Part shown: piece after piece, positions 55,708-64,000 of the stretch
How positions within the stretch are numbered: the stretch's first letter is position 1
How the letters are laid out: every line of letters starts with the position of its first letter
Made by a program: the position numbers and the translations under genes
Origin: Halocynthiibacter sp. SDUM655004
GTDB taxonomy: Bacteria > Pseudomonadota > Alphaproteobacteria > Rhodobacterales > Rhodobacteraceae
Reading direction: 5' to 3'
DNA: 64,000 bases
Assembly: GCF_026015885.1 (NCBI RefSeq)
Contig: NZ_JAPDUG010000001.1
Span: forward strand, 1,240,001-1,304,000
Notes under the pieces: generated by a model
Database searches by the model: none
The model's input: the letters and a program-made list of their open reading frames with translations, nothing else
Told to the model about the DNA's origin: nothing

Positions 55708-57759
55708 ATGCACCGTTTTCTTCAGCTTGATGTCATAGCTCAGCAACGCGGCCATCTGTTTCCGTGGTCTTCTGTGTTTCTCGCGGTGGGAATTGGCGGC
55801 TACTTTGCGCTGCGATTCGAGCCGAACGTGCTGCACTACGGCGTTTTGGTGTTGATCCTGCTGGCAATCGGAGCGGTCGGGTCACGCGCAGGAGAGAACT
55901 TTCGGCCGATCTGGACAGCGTTGTTTCTGATTATTGCGGGGGTGGTTGTTGCGGGTATTCGCGCTCATTCGGTGGCGGCGCCCGTGCTGACGTATCGCTA
56001 TTACGGGCCCATCGAAGGGCGGATCGTTTTTGTGGATCGCTCTGCTTCGGACGCCACACGGCTCACGCTTGATCAGGTTGTTTTGGCACGCACCAGTCCG
56101 GCGCGCACCCCTGAACGCGTGCGGATCAGCATGCATGGTGAGCAGGGGTTCATAGAGCCGGAACCTGGTCTGCGCATTTTGACGACGGGCCATCTTTCAC
56201 CGCCCTCAGGTCCGGTTGAGCCGGGCGGTTTTAATTTCCAGCGCATGGCATGGTTTCAAAAACTGGGTGGCGTGGGCTATACCCGCAGTCCTGTTTTAGC
56301 GCTTGAACCCGCAGAAAAAGGGCGGGCGGGGCTTTTCATCCACCGTCTGCGCAAAAAGATATCGGCCTACGTGCAAACACAGATTGAAGGCGAGCGTGGC
56401 GCGTTTGCAGCGGCGATCCTGACGGGGGACCGTTCTGCGATGTCGCAAGACACGCTCGCTGATCTGCGGGCGAGCAACCTTGCGCACCTATTGGCGATTT
56501 CGGGGCTGCATATGGGGATGCTAACGGGGTTTGTCTTTGCCGCGACGCGCCTGTTGCTCGCGCTCAGCCCCTCTCTTTCGATGCGATTGCCCACCAAGAA
56601 AATCGCGGCGCTCTCGGCAATTCTGTTCGGGGCGGGCTATCTGGCGCTTTCGGGAGGCAATGTGGCCACGGTGCGGGCGTTTATTATGGTCGCGGTGATG
56701 TTTGCAGCGATCCTGCTCAATCGGCGTGCCTTGACCTTGCGGGCCGTTGCGATTGCTGCGCTAATTATCCTGCTTTGGCGGCCCGAGAGCCTGACGGGGC
56801 CTGGATTTCAGATGAGCTTTGCGGCGACGGCTGCGCTTGTTGCGGTGTTTGGCGCGTTACGAGATGCACCACTACCGCATGTGCCGCGCCCGTTCCAAGT
56901 GGCGGGGGCTGTTGTTCTTTCATCCTTCATCGCGGGCATGGCGACCGCACCCGTTTCGGCGTTTCATTTCAATCAGGTAAGCCAGTACGGATTGCTGGCG
57001 AATGTGCTGACTGTGCCGTTGATGGGCGCTCTTGTGATGCCGGCCGCGGTGATTTCTGCGCTCCTTGCGCCGATTGGGTTGGCGGGCTTGGCGTTCAAGG
57101 TCATGGCGCTGTGCATTGGCTGGATATTGGGTGTGGCCGAGGTGATCGCATCGCTTGAAGGCGCGGTACGTATGGTGCCAACACCCGCAGCCTATGTGCT
57201 CATCCTCATGGCGATTGGCGGGGTCTTCGCGATTATTTGGCAGGGCAAATGGCGTGTTATCGGTATCCCTTTGATTTTGGTGTCGATTGGGATGTGGGCC
57301 GTGTCGGAGCGACCAACAATTCTGGTTTCGGATACAGGAGGGCTGATTGGCGTTCTTGGCTCCGAGGGTCGTGCCCTAAGTAAACCGCGCGGCGAAGGCT
57401 TCGTTGCACAAAGCTGGCTTGAGAACGATGGCGATACTGCCACGCAAGAAGAAGCCTATGCGCGCAAGGGTTTTGAAGGAGAGAAGGGTGCTCAGATCTT
57501 GCGGTTTGGGGATCAGACGATGGCGCATATCACGGGGCGTAACGCGGCACTTCGGGCGGCGGACGCTTGTCACTCACATGACTTGGTTATTTCGCCCGTG
57601 AAGGTAGAGGCTGGACCTTGCCAACTTTATGACGCGACCACTTTAAGGAATACGGGGAGCCTTGCCATAGAGCCGCAGGACAACGGCTTTGCCGTTACAT
57701 CGGCGCAAGAGGCACAGGGGCCGCGGCTTTGGGTGCCGCGGCGCAAACCTGAGAGATAA
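55708..57759 (+). CDS. comEC: ComEC/Rec2-family DNA uptake channel protein
   Basis: Inner-membrane protein of 683 residues expected to carry single-stranded DNA into the cytoplasm during transformation. An N-terminal DUF4131-like region is followed by the Competence core at about 220-490, with the hallmark [11 protein letters not shown] and [18 protein letters not shown] and many membrane helices. The C-terminal soluble part (about 530-660) corresponds to the position of the metallo-beta-lactamase domain but appears short and without an HxHxDH motif, as in many alphaproteobacterial homologues. It is divergent from gltX and nearly abuts lexA (15 bases between convergent stops). Confidence 0.92.
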   Translation: MHRFLQLDVIAQQRGHLFPWSSVFLAVGIGGYFALRFEPNVLHYGVLVLILLAIGAVGSRAGENFRPIWTALFLIIAGVVVAGIRAHSVAAPVLTYRYYGPIEGRIVFVDRSASDATRLTLDQVVLARTSPARTPERVRISMHGEQGFIEPEPGLRILTTGHLSPPSGPVEPGGFNFQRMAWFQKLGGVGYTRSPVLALEPAEKGRAGLFIHRLRKKISAYVQTQIEGERGAFAAAILTGDRSAMSQDTLADLRASNLAHLLAISGLHMGMLTGFVFAATRLLLALSPSLSMRLPTKKIAALSAILFGAGYLALSGGNVATVRAFIMVAVMFAAILLNRRALTLRAVAIAALIILLWRPESLTGPGFQMSFAATAALVAVFGALRDAPLPHVPRPFQVAGAVVLSSFIAGMATAPVSAFHFNQVSQYGLLANVLTVPLMGALVMPAAVISALLAPIGLAGLAFKVMALCIGWILGVAEVIASLEGAVRMVPTPAAYVLILMAIGGVFAIIWQGKWRVIGIPLILVSIGMWAVSERPTILVSDTGGLIGVLGSEGRALSKPRGEGFVAQSWLENDGDTATQEEAYARKGFEGEKGAQILRFGDQTMAHITGRNAALRAADACHSHDLVISPVKVEAGPCQLYDATTLRNTGSLAIEPQDNGFAVTSAQEAQGPRLWVPRRKPER

Positions 57760-57774
57760 TGAAAGCTATGGCGC

Positions 57775-58494
57775 TTAGTATGTGCGGATAAGCCCAACAA
57801 GCTTGCCTTGCACCTTAACCTGACCCGCAGGCAGGACGCGCGTTTCATAGGCAGGGTTGGCAGCCTCAAGCGCGATCATCTCACCTTTGCGACGGAAGCG
57901 TTTGAGCGTGGCTTCATACCCTTCGACATGGGCCACAACGATATCGCCGTTGTCTGCTGTTCCTGTCTCGCGGATCACCACAACGTCGCCGTTGTTGATG
58001 CCCGCGTCGATCATGGAATCGCCTTTGACTTCAAGCGCATAGTGGTTGCCTTGGTTGGAGAGCATCCCTGTTGGAACGGCAACGTTATGGGAAGATTCCG
58101 AGATGGCTTCGATCGGAGTACCGGCTGCAATGCGGCCCATAACAGGCAGCTCAATCGCGCTGCTGCTGACAGGCATAGCGGCGGGCGGCTGACCCACACG
58201 GTCGCCGTCAATCACGCGCGGAGAGAAGCTGCTGGGTTCGGGTGCACTTGGCGTTCCACCGAGGGCCTCTGGCAGCTTCACAATCTCAATCGCGCGTGCC
58301 TTATGCGCCAACCGACGGATGAACCCGCGTTCCTCAAGGGCAGTGATCAACCGATGAATACCGGATTTTGACCTCAGCTTGAGCGCGTCTTTCATTTCGT
58401 CAAAAGAGGGGGGTACACCGTCTCGCGCCACGCGCTTATCGATAAAAGATAACAATTCCAATTGCTTCTTGGTCAGCATCTGTCTCTTCCTCAT
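57775..58494 (-). CDS. lexA: LexA repressor
   Basis: SOS repressor and self-cleaving protease of 239 residues. Winged-helix DNA-binding domain at 1-65 ([16 protein letters not shown] ... [18 protein letters not shown]), long linker, then the S24 domain: cleavage site Ala124-Gly125 (GRIAAGTP), nucleophile Ser160 in [10 protein letters not shown] and Lys198 in [10 protein letters not shown] cluster of GTTC repeats forming an SOS box lies 107 bases upstream, so it is likely autoregulated. It is the last gene of a minus-strand run trpG-trpD-trpC-moaC-moeA-lexA, separated from moeA by 144 bases. Confidence 0.98.
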   Translation of the reverse strand: MRKRQMLTKKQLELLSFIDKRVARDGVPPSFDEMKDALKLRSKSGIHRLITALEERGFIRRLAHKARAIEIVKLPEALGGTPSAPEPSSFSPRVIDGDRVGQPPAAMPVSSSAIELPVMGRIAAGTPIEAISESSHNVAVPTGMLSNQGNHYALEVKGDSMIDAGINNGDVVVIRETGTADNGDIVVAHVEGYEATLKRFRRKGEMIALEAANPAYETRVLPAGQVKVQGKLVGLIRTY

Positions 58495-58590
58495 GTCGCT
58501 TGGCCCTCTTTATGGTGGCGCATAGGCCAAGGGCGCGTTTCTTGCGGGCGGGCGGCTCCGATGTTGAAATTCTTGCGAATTCCACGGTTT

Positions 58591-58615
58591 GTTCTGAAAT
58601 GTTCTACCCCTGTTC
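58591..58615. promoter_or_regulatory. SOS box cluster upstream of lexA
   Basis: Three direct GTTC repeats start at 58591, 58601 and 58612. The second and third form an exact GTTC-N7-GTTC (TACCCCT between), the alphaproteobacterial LexA operator; the first and second have N6. The group lies between the moeA stop and the lexA start, giving lexA its own SOS-controlled promoter despite the upstream genes. Confidence 0.75.
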
Positions 58616-58638
58616 CCGTTTTGTGTCAACAGGAACGC

Positions 58639-59826
58639 TTAGATGTCGAGATACGACACCTGCGTGCCCGCTTCGATTGCCTCAGCGTGGGCGGGGCGGA
58701 TCAAAAGGGCGTTGGCTTCGGACAATACGGTGAGGAGGCCGCTGTCTTGGCGCATAAGGGGGGTAATCACGGTGTTGCCGCTGTCATCTGTGGTTAGAAC
58801 CGCGCGCATATAGTGGGCGCGGGGCCCGTTTGCCGGCATTGCCACGGTTGTTTTTGCACGTTTAGGCGTGGTGAGCGGGGTTGGGTGACCGAGCATCATG
58901 CGGATCATCGGCAAGATAAAGATTTGACCGCAAACCATTGAGGATACTGGATTTCCAGGAAGGCCGATCATCGCGGCATTCCCAACGCGCCCCGCCATCA
59001 AAGGCTTCCCCGGACGCATCGCGATTTTGTAGAACGACCGCTCCATCCCGCGCTCTTCGGTCACATCACCAACAAGGTCATGATCCCCCACAGAAGCGCC
59101 GCCGATGGTTACAATGAGGTCCGCACCCTCGGCGAGATCAAAGGTCTGATTAAGGCTCGCACGGGTATCTCTGGCAATCGGAAGCATCCGCACATGAGCA
59201 CCAGCGGATTCCAGCATAGCCTTCAGGCCAAAGCTGTTGCTGGCGATGATCTGGTCTGGTCCAGGGGCTTCGCCGGGCATGACAAGTTCATCACCCGTCG
59301 CGATCAGCGCGACTTCGGGGCGCTTGGCGACGGTGACCTCAGGCGTGTTCATCGAGGCGGCGAGCGCAATGTCGCCCGCGCTCAGGACGCGTGGGGCGGT
59401 GATGCGATCACCCACACTGAAATCATCACCCAGTGGGCGAATGTAGGTCGCGGAATCAAGCTCGGTTTCCAACGTGATAAGATTGCCGCGGCGCGTGACA
59501 TCTTCTTGAATTACAACGCGATCTGCGCCCTCTGGAACGGGTGCGCCGGTAAATATCCGAACCGCTTGTCCCGCACCGACCTTGCCATCAAACCCATGGC
59601 CAGCGGCGGACTCCCCGATGACGGAAAACATCGCGTGCGGCTCGACTTCAACGGCCTTAACCGCGTAGCCATCCATGGCGCTGCTTGCGAACGGGGGTTG
59701 ATTGCGAGTGGCGACGATATCCTCGGCCAGCATGAGGCCCGCAGCTTCGGCCAGTGGCACGTTTTCGGTGCCAGTGGGCGTTGCGAGCGCAAGTGTTTTG
59801 GCGAGGGCTTCGTCGACCGAAATCAT
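58639..59826 (-). CDS. moeA: Molybdopterin molybdenumtransferase MoeA
   Basis: Inserts molybdate into adenylylated molybdopterin; 395 residues. Marks: N-terminal SVDEALAKTLALATPTGTE, FASSAMDGYAVKA, the MoCF-fold motif ATGDELVMPGE and GGASVGDHDLV, and GLPGNPVSSMV. Length canonical. Its start directly abuts the moaC stop with no gap, so the two are co-translated. It is the last of the metabolic genes before lexA. Confidence 0.96.
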   Translation of the reverse strand: MISVDEALAKTLALATPTGTENVPLAEAAGLMLAEDIVATRNQPPFASSAMDGYAVKAVEVEPHAMFSVIGESAAGHGFDGKVGAGQAVRIFTGAPVPEGADRVVIQEDVTRRGNLITLETELDSATYIRPLGDDFSVGDRITAPRVLSAGDIALAASMNTPEVTVAKRPEVALIATGDELVMPGEAPGPDQIIASNSFGLKAMLESAGAHVRMLPIARDTRASLNQTFDLAEGADLIVTIGGASVGDHDLVGDVTEERGMERSFYKIAMRPGKPLMAGRVGNAAMIGLPGNPVSSMVCGQIFILPMIRMMLGHPTPLTTPKRAKTTVAMPANGPRAHYMRAVLTTDDSGNTVITPLMRQDSGLLTVLSEANALLIRPAHAEAIEAGTQVSYLDI

Positions 59827-60303
59827 CTATGGAGCCTCAAACACACCGGATTTTCCGCCGGATTTGCGCAGGAGCCGGATGCCACCAATTTCCATTGTCT
59901 TTTCAACGGCTTTGACCATGTCATAAAGTGTCAGCGCGGCGGTCGATACAGCGGTCAATGCCTCCATCTCGACGCCAGTTTGCCCCGAGGTCTTGACTGT
60001 CGCAGTGATGCGGATGCCGGGGAGGGCGGTGTCGGGGGTGAGATCAAGCGCAACCTTTGTGATCGGAAGCGGGTGACAGAGCGGGATAAGATCGGCAGTT
60101 TTCTTTGCGCCCATGATCCCAGCGAGCCGTGCAACGGCCAGCACATCGCCCTTCTTGGCGCGGCCTTCTGTGATGATGGCGAGGGTCTCGGCTTCCATTT
60201 TGACAAAGCCCTCGGCGGTTGCTTCTCGGCTTGTCACAGCTTTTTCCGACACATCGACCATATGCGCATGGCCCGCGCCGTCGAAATGGGTGAGATCTGC
60301 CAT
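59827..60303 (-). CDS. moaC: Cyclic pyranopterin monophosphate synthase MoaC
   Basis: Second enzyme in the first stage of molybdenum-cofactor synthesis (cyclic pyranopterin from the MoaA product); 158 residues. Signatures [39 protein letters not shown] and [13 protein letters not shown] are complete, and the catalytic Lys and Asp are in [23 protein letters not shown] cut as [16 protein letters not shown]. Its start shares one base with the trpC stop (TAATG), coupling it to tryptophan genes. Confidence 0.97.
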   Translation of the reverse strand: MADLTHFDGAGHAHMVDVSEKAVTSREATAEGFVKMEAETLAIITEGRAKKGDVLAVARLAGIMGAKKTADLIPLCHPLPITKVALDLTPDTALPGIRITATVKTSGQTGVEMEALTAVSTAALTLYDMVKAVEKTMEIGGIRLLRKSGGKSGVFEAP

Positions 60304-61112
60304 TAGAACCCAACCGATGTAAGCGGGTGAGACAGCAGGTTTTGCGTGGCCTTGGCCACATCTTCGTGACGCATCAGGCTTTCACCAATCAGGAAACTGC
60401 GCACGCCATAACGGGCGAGGTCAGCGAGGTCATCCGAGGTTGATAAGCCGCTTTCGCCAACGATTGTGCGCCCTGCGGGCACAAGTTTCGAAAGGCGGCG
60501 CGTTGTGTCGAGGCTGGTTTCAAAGGTCTTGAGATTACGGTTGTTGATACCGATCAGCGGCGATTTGAGGTTTGTGGCGCGCTCAAGCTCTTCTTCGTCG
60601 TGAACCTCGATCAACACATCCATGCCCCAAGAAAAGGCAGCGTCTTCAAGCTCTTGGGCCTGCGCATCAGATACGCTGGCCATAATGATCAGGATGCAAT
60701 CGGCATGCAGCGCACGGGCCTCGGCGACTTGATAGACGTCATACATGAAATCTTTGCGCAGCGCGGGCAATGATGTTGCCGAATGCGCTTCGGTCAGGAA
60801 TGATTTTGCGCCTTGGAAACTTGGCGTGTCGGTCAACACCGAAAGGCAAGTTGCGCCACCAGTTTCATAGGCTTTCGCGAGCGTTGCTGGCTCAAAATCC
60901 TCGCGGATCAACCCTTTAGACGGGCTGGCTTTTTTGACCTCGGCAATCAGCCCATAGCCGTGCTGCCCCGCGCGGATCAACGCATCGGCAAAACCGCGTG
61001 TAGCAGGAGCGGCCTTTGCCTGAGTTTCGATTTCGGAATAGGGCACGGCGGCCTTATCAGCGGCGACTTCCTCAAGCTTGTAAGCTTTGATTTTATCAAG
61101 AACGGTGGTCAT
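60303..61112 (-). CDS. trpC: Indole-3-glycerol phosphate synthase
   Basis: TIM-barrel enzyme of 269 residues closing the indole ring in tryptophan synthesis. Marks: start [19 protein letters not shown], catalytic Lys in [47 protein letters not shown] and late [18 protein letters not shown]. It is mono-functional (no TrpF fused). Starts 93 bases after the trpD stop, so it belongs to the trpGDC unit, and overlaps moaC by one base. Confidence 0.97.
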   Translation of the reverse strand: MTTVLDKIKAYKLEEVAADKAAVPYSEIETQAKAAPATRGFADALIRAGQHGYGLIAEVKKASPSKGLIREDFEPATLAKAYETGGATCLSVLTDTPSFQGAKSFLTEAHSATSLPALRKDFMYDVYQVAEARALHADCILIIMASVSDAQAQELEDAAFSWGMDVLIEVHDEEELERATNLKSPLIGINNRNLKTFETSLDTTRRLSKLVPAGRTIVGESGLSTSDDLADLARYGVRSFLIGESLMRHEDVAKATQNLLSHPLTSVGF

Positions 61113-61205
61113 GTTTTTGTTTTATTCTTGCTTTGGGGGGCGAGGCAATGGCGAACCCGCGCCCGTTTGTAATTTGCGCCACGAACGCGGCTGAGTGTGT
61201 ATGCG

Positions 61206-62225
61206 TTAGCTTTGTCCGGATGTTATCTTGGCAAGCTTGAGAAGTTTCTTGATGGCGCGGCCGCTGTCGATGGAATCTTTTGCAAGAACAACGCCTTCGC
61301 GTAGGTTTTTCGCCCGCCCTGCGATCAGCAGAGCCGCAGCCGAGTTGAGCAGAACCGCATCGCGATAGGCCGATTGCTCCCCGCCCAGAAGTGCGGCCAT
61401 TGCCGCACCGTTTTCCTCTGGTGTGCCACCAGTGATTGCGGAGAACGGATGTTCCGGCAGGCCGGCATCTTCGGGATGGATTTCGAACTCATGGACCGCG
61501 CCGTCGCGGACCTCTGCCACCCAGCTTACGCCAGTGATGGAGAGTTCGTCCGTGCCGTCTGAGCCATGGACAAGCCACGCACGTTCTGTGCCGAGTTGTA
61601 AAAGCGTTTCGGCCATCGGATGAATGAGGCTTCGGCTAAAGGCGCCGGTGAGTTGGAATTTCACGCCCGCAGGGTTGGTCAGGGGGCCGAGGATGTTGAA
61701 GATCGTGCGCGTTCCGAGTTCGGCACGCGTTGGCATCACATGCTTGATAGCTGGGTGATGCATCGGGGCCATCATGAACGCGATACCCGCTTTTTCGAGC
61801 GCCAGTTCAACGGTTTCGGGCCCGACCATCACTTCAACACCGTTCTGGCCAAGCGAATCCGCAGCACCTGAATTCGAGGACAGCTTGCGGTTGCCGTGTT
61901 TGGCCACTGGAACGCCAGCGCCAGCAACGACAAAGGCCGATGCGGTGGAGATTTGCAGGGTCGGTTTGCCCGATCCGCCAGTGCCGACGATATCCATCGC
62001 GCCTTCGGGGGCTTTTACCTTGTTGCATTTCTCGCGCATAACAGTCGCAGCAGCGGCGTATTCGGCAACGGTTTCGCCGCGCGTGCGCAGGGCCATAAGA
62101 AAGCCCCCGATCTGGCTCGGCGTGGCTTCACCGGTAAACAGAATCTCAAACGCTGCACGGGCTTGTTCCGGCGTAAGCGGCCCTTCGGCGGCGGCGGCGA
62201 TCAGGGGTTTCATCGCCTCACTCAT
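61206..62225 (-). CDS. trpD: Anthranilate phosphoribosyltransferase
   Basis: Second committed step of tryptophan synthesis; 339 residues. The phosphoribosyl-pyrophosphate loop reads [19 protein letters not shown] (usual form VGTGGDG), followed by [17 protein letters not shown] and the acidic motif of the active site in GSDGTDELS. Slight variation (Asp to Ser) in the first loop is noted but all other contacts are present. It overlaps trpG by four bases (ATGA). Confidence 0.96.
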   Translation of the reverse strand: MSEAMKPLIAAAAEGPLTPEQARAAFEILFTGEATPSQIGGFLMALRTRGETVAEYAAAATVMREKCNKVKAPEGAMDIVGTGGSGKPTLQISTASAFVVAGAGVPVAKHGNRKLSSNSGAADSLGQNGVEVMVGPETVELALEKAGIAFMMAPMHHPAIKHVMPTRAELGTRTIFNILGPLTNPAGVKFQLTGAFSRSLIHPMAETLLQLGTERAWLVHGSDGTDELSITGVSWVAEVRDGAVHEFEIHPEDAGLPEHPFSAITGGTPEENGAAMAALLGGEQSAYRDAVLLNSAAALLIAGRAKNLREGVVLAKDSIDSGRAIKKLLKLAKITSGQS

Positions 62226-62836
62226 GCTGCTGCTCCTGTGCTCAGGGGGCGGCGATCCTGCGAGGAGGGGAGCATGTTGAGGAAGTTCTCAAGCAGCTTA
62301 TGCCCGTGTTCGGATTTGATGCTTTCGGGATGAAACTGGACGCCGTGGATTGGTAGGCTCTCGTGGCGCAGGCCCATAATCGTTCCGTCCTCAAGCTTGG
62401 CATTAACCAACAGGCTGTCAGGCAGGTTTTCGGGGTTCACCACCAAGGAATGATAGCGCGTCGCTTCAAACGGCGTTGGCAAACCAGCGAAGACGCCGCT
62501 GCTGTCATGGTGCATTGCGCCCATCTTGCCGTGTACGATTTCGTGGCATCGGATGATCTCGCCGCCGAAGGCCTCGCCGATGGATTGATGCCCAAGGCAA
62601 ACCCCCATCAAGGGCAATTCTGCATCTGCTGCCGCCTTAACCATATCAAGGCAAATCCCAGCTTGCGCAGGATCGCAGGGGCCAGGAGAGAGCAAAACCG
62701 CCTCTGGCTTTAACGCGAGCGCCTCTTTGACCGAAAGAGCATCGTTCCGCTCAACCCTGATATCGGCCCCAAGCTCGCCCAAATAATGCACAAGATTGTA
62801 GGTAAAGCTGTCATAATTGTCGATTAACAGGAGCAT
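62222..62836 (-). CDS. trpG: Anthranilate synthase component II (glutamine amidotransferase)
   Basis: Glutaminase subunit of 204 residues delivering ammonia to anthranilate synthase. Catalytic Cys in [15 protein letters not shown], and the His/Glu pair in [14 protein letters not shown]. The start [21 protein letters not shown] is the family N-terminus; GCAAAGG stands seven bases before the ATG at 62836. The longer open frame to 62908 is not needed. TrpE is not in the window, so anthranilate synthase component I must lie elsewhere or beyond the right edge. Confidence 0.97.
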   Translation of the reverse strand: MLLLIDNYDSFTYNLVHYLGELGADIRVERNDALSVKEALALKPEAVLLSPGPCDPAQAGICLDMVKAAADAELPLMGVCLGHQSIGEAFGGEIIRCHEIVHGKMGAMHHDSSGVFAGLPTPFEATRYHSLVVNPENLPDSLLVNAKLEDGTIMGLRHESLPIHGVQFHPESIKSEHGHKLLENFLNMLPSSQDRRPLSTGAAA

Positions 62837-63012
62837 TTTGCGGCCTTTGCGAATTTCGGGTGAACGCGGCGATTGTTTCGGGCTATACTTGCTCAGAGAG
62901 CCACCCACGGGTCAAGAGGCAAGCCGGTTTTTGCGCTGGCTTGGCCCGAATTTCAGGGAAAATGGCCATGAAATCAGCATGTCCTGTGAGGATGTGAAAA
63001 AGGACGAGGTAT

Positions 63013-64000
63013 ATGCAGGGATTCTTGAAAGGTGCGATTCTGGGCCTGTTTCTGGCCGTTGTGATCTTTGTTGTGGCTGCGGTGCTTGCGCCGCCAGTGG
63101 ATCAGGCCAAACATAGCGAACCTCCTGCATCGGTTGAGGATCAGGATGTTGCCCTTGCTGCACCTGATTTGGCGGAAGCGCCTGCTGTTTCAACCGAAGC
63201 GGAAAAGGATGCCCGCGCAGGGGCAACGCCCGCCCGTCCTGAAGCTCCGGCACCAGACGATGGTAGCATTGTTATCCCCGAGCCAACCCAGAAAGTCGCG
63301 GTTGCCACTGAAGAGCCTTCTGCGCCTATTGCCCCTTCGGCGATCGAAGAACCTGATGCAAAGCCCGTAACGGAATCCACAACATTGCCGGAAACTGTTA
63401 AAATCGCAGAAGCCGCGCCCGAACAATCGCCCGAGGTCTCTACTGTTCCGGACACACCTCCCGCGCCAGAAGCGTTGAAGCTGCCGCAGATTGCGCCAGA
63501 TGCTCCTGAAGCAGAGGAAGCAGAAGCATCCGAAGAGCGCCAGACCGTCCGGATTGATGCGCGCGAAAATCCGGTCCTGCGCAATCCCGAGCCAGAGGAA
63601 GACACAGAAGAAGAGTTGCCTCGCATTCAATCCGAAGCGGAATCCGAAAACGCGCCGCCCAATGCCTTGGTTCGCACACCTGATGCGCCTCGTGCCATTG
63701 GCAAACGCGTCTCGACCTTCTCTGATCGGGCCGAAACAGTGCTGACAAACCGTTTGCCGAGCATTGGCCGCGAAAGCGAAGAGGCCACAGGTTCCGCGCT
63801 TCAGAATCCGTCAAAACCCAACGCATTGCGCGATAATTCCCACGGGTTCACCGATACAGGGTTACCGATCGTCTCACTTGTTTTGCTTGATGAGGGAGTG
63901 GCCGAAACCGACCTTGCAGGATTTATCGAAGCTATGGGCGTTCCTGTGAGTGTGGCGATTGATCCGCTGTCTGAGCGCAGTGCCGAGCGAGCGGCGGCTT
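63013..64000 (+). CDS. Divergent polysaccharide deacetylase family protein (YibQ type), 3' partial
   Basis: The frame opens at ATG 63013 (MQGFLKGAILGLFLAVVIF) and runs off the right edge after about 329 codons. There is one N-terminal membrane helix (about 6-27), then a very long linker of about 230 residues rich in Pro, Glu and Ala (PAVSTEAEKDARAGATPARP type), and the start of the catalytic-fold domain at about residue 285: GLPIVSLVLLDEGV, then FIEAMGVPVSVAIDPLSER. That last pattern is the family sign for divergent polysaccharide deacetylase. The function of YibQ proteins is unsettled. It is divergent from trpG; in Rhodobacter sphaeroides a yibQ gene also lies next to trpGDC, as I recall. 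Confidence 0.8.
   Translation, partial: MQGFLKGAILGLFLAVVIFVVAAVLAPPVDQAKHSEPPASVEDQDVALAAPDLAEAPAVSTEAEKDARAGATPARPEAPAPDDGSIVIPEPTQKVAVATEEPSAPIAPSAIEEPDAKPVTESTTLPETVKIAEAAPEQSPEVSTVPDTPPAPEALKLPQIAPDAPEAEEAEASEERQTVRIDARENPVLRNPEPEEDTEEELPRIQSEAESENAPPNALVRTPDAPRAIGKRVSTFSDRAETVLTNRLPSIGRESEEATGSALQNPSKPNALRDNSHGFTDTGLPIVSLVLLDEGVAETDLAGFIEAMGVPVSVAIDPLSERSAERAAA

Noticed and set aside
55585-55836. N-terminal extension of GltX by 84 codons
   Set aside because: Overlaps comEC in the other direction and has no synthetase likeness.

Overview
The window is a gene-dense, moderately GC-rich piece of a bacterial chromosome, and everything in it fits a marine Rhodobacterales alphaproteobacterium of the Roseobacter type. 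The pointers are alphaproteobacterial SOS boxes (GTTC-N7-GTTC) in front of uvrA and lexA, palindromes of the LacI-family CceR type around the central-carbon genes, a gene-transfer-agent-like holin/endolysin pair, fused indolepyruvate ferredoxin oxidoreductase, a bactofilin with its M23 partner, the ZapA/ZauP-type division pair, and a trpGDC-moaC-moeA-lexA run. I see no insertion sequence, prophage structural gene, CRISPR array, rRNA or tRNA. The genus cannot be fixed from this sequence alone.

Layout. 1-10.3 kb: envelope genes (N-acetylmuramoyl-L-alanine amidase cut by the left edge, methyltransferase, penicillin-binding protein 1A, release factor 2, a lone outer-membrane barrel, bactofilin plus M23 peptidase), then a ferritin-like DUF455 protein with a Bcp-type peroxiredoxin. 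10.5-21.7 kb: AsmA/DUF3971 protein, queA, an MFS transporter, a DUF924 protein, dihydrolipoamide dehydrogenase, uvrA. 21.8-27.5 kb: a valine/isobutyrate catabolic island with acyl-CoA dehydrogenase, one continuous reading frame joining 3-hydroxyisobutyryl-CoA hydrolase to 3-hydroxyisobutyrate dehydrogenase, methylmalonate-semialdehyde dehydrogenase, and a divergent LysR regulator. 27.6-34 kb: CBS protein, coaD, two different GAPDH genes separated by a 47-residue membrane peptide, a DUF6525-like protein, transketolase. 34-40 kb: coiled-coil protein plus ZapA, BolA plus monothiol glutaredoxin, a cysteine-rich protein overlapping purL, a candidate small RNA and a LysR regulator. 40-52 kb: indolepyruvate oxidoreductase, acyltransferase, murI, argC, then ccmE, a holin/endolysin cassette, ccmF, ccmH and an enoyl-CoA hydratase-like gene. 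52-64 kb: an orphan exported protein, gltA, gltX, comEC, lexA, moeA, moaC, trpC, trpD, trpG, and a divergent polysaccharide deacetylase cut by the right edge.

How it fits together. A perfect CceR-like palindrome precedes gap copy 1, a cluster of near matches precedes gap copy 2, and a weak match precedes tkt, suggesting one carbon-flux regulator over lower glycolysis/gluconeogenesis. The two GAPDH copies differ at the residue that usually sets NAD versus NADP preference. The valine genes form two adjacent transcription units with shared candidate operators. LexA and UvrA belong to the same SOS circuit, and lexA sits at the end of a tryptophan/molybdopterin run. The most unusual items are the fused valine-pathway ORF, the lysis cassette inside the cytochrome c maturation cluster, the candidate anti-Shine-Dalgarno small RNA at about 39.0 kb, and several small translationally coupled ORFs. 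All functional calls are by reading motifs and family resemblance; no database search was run.
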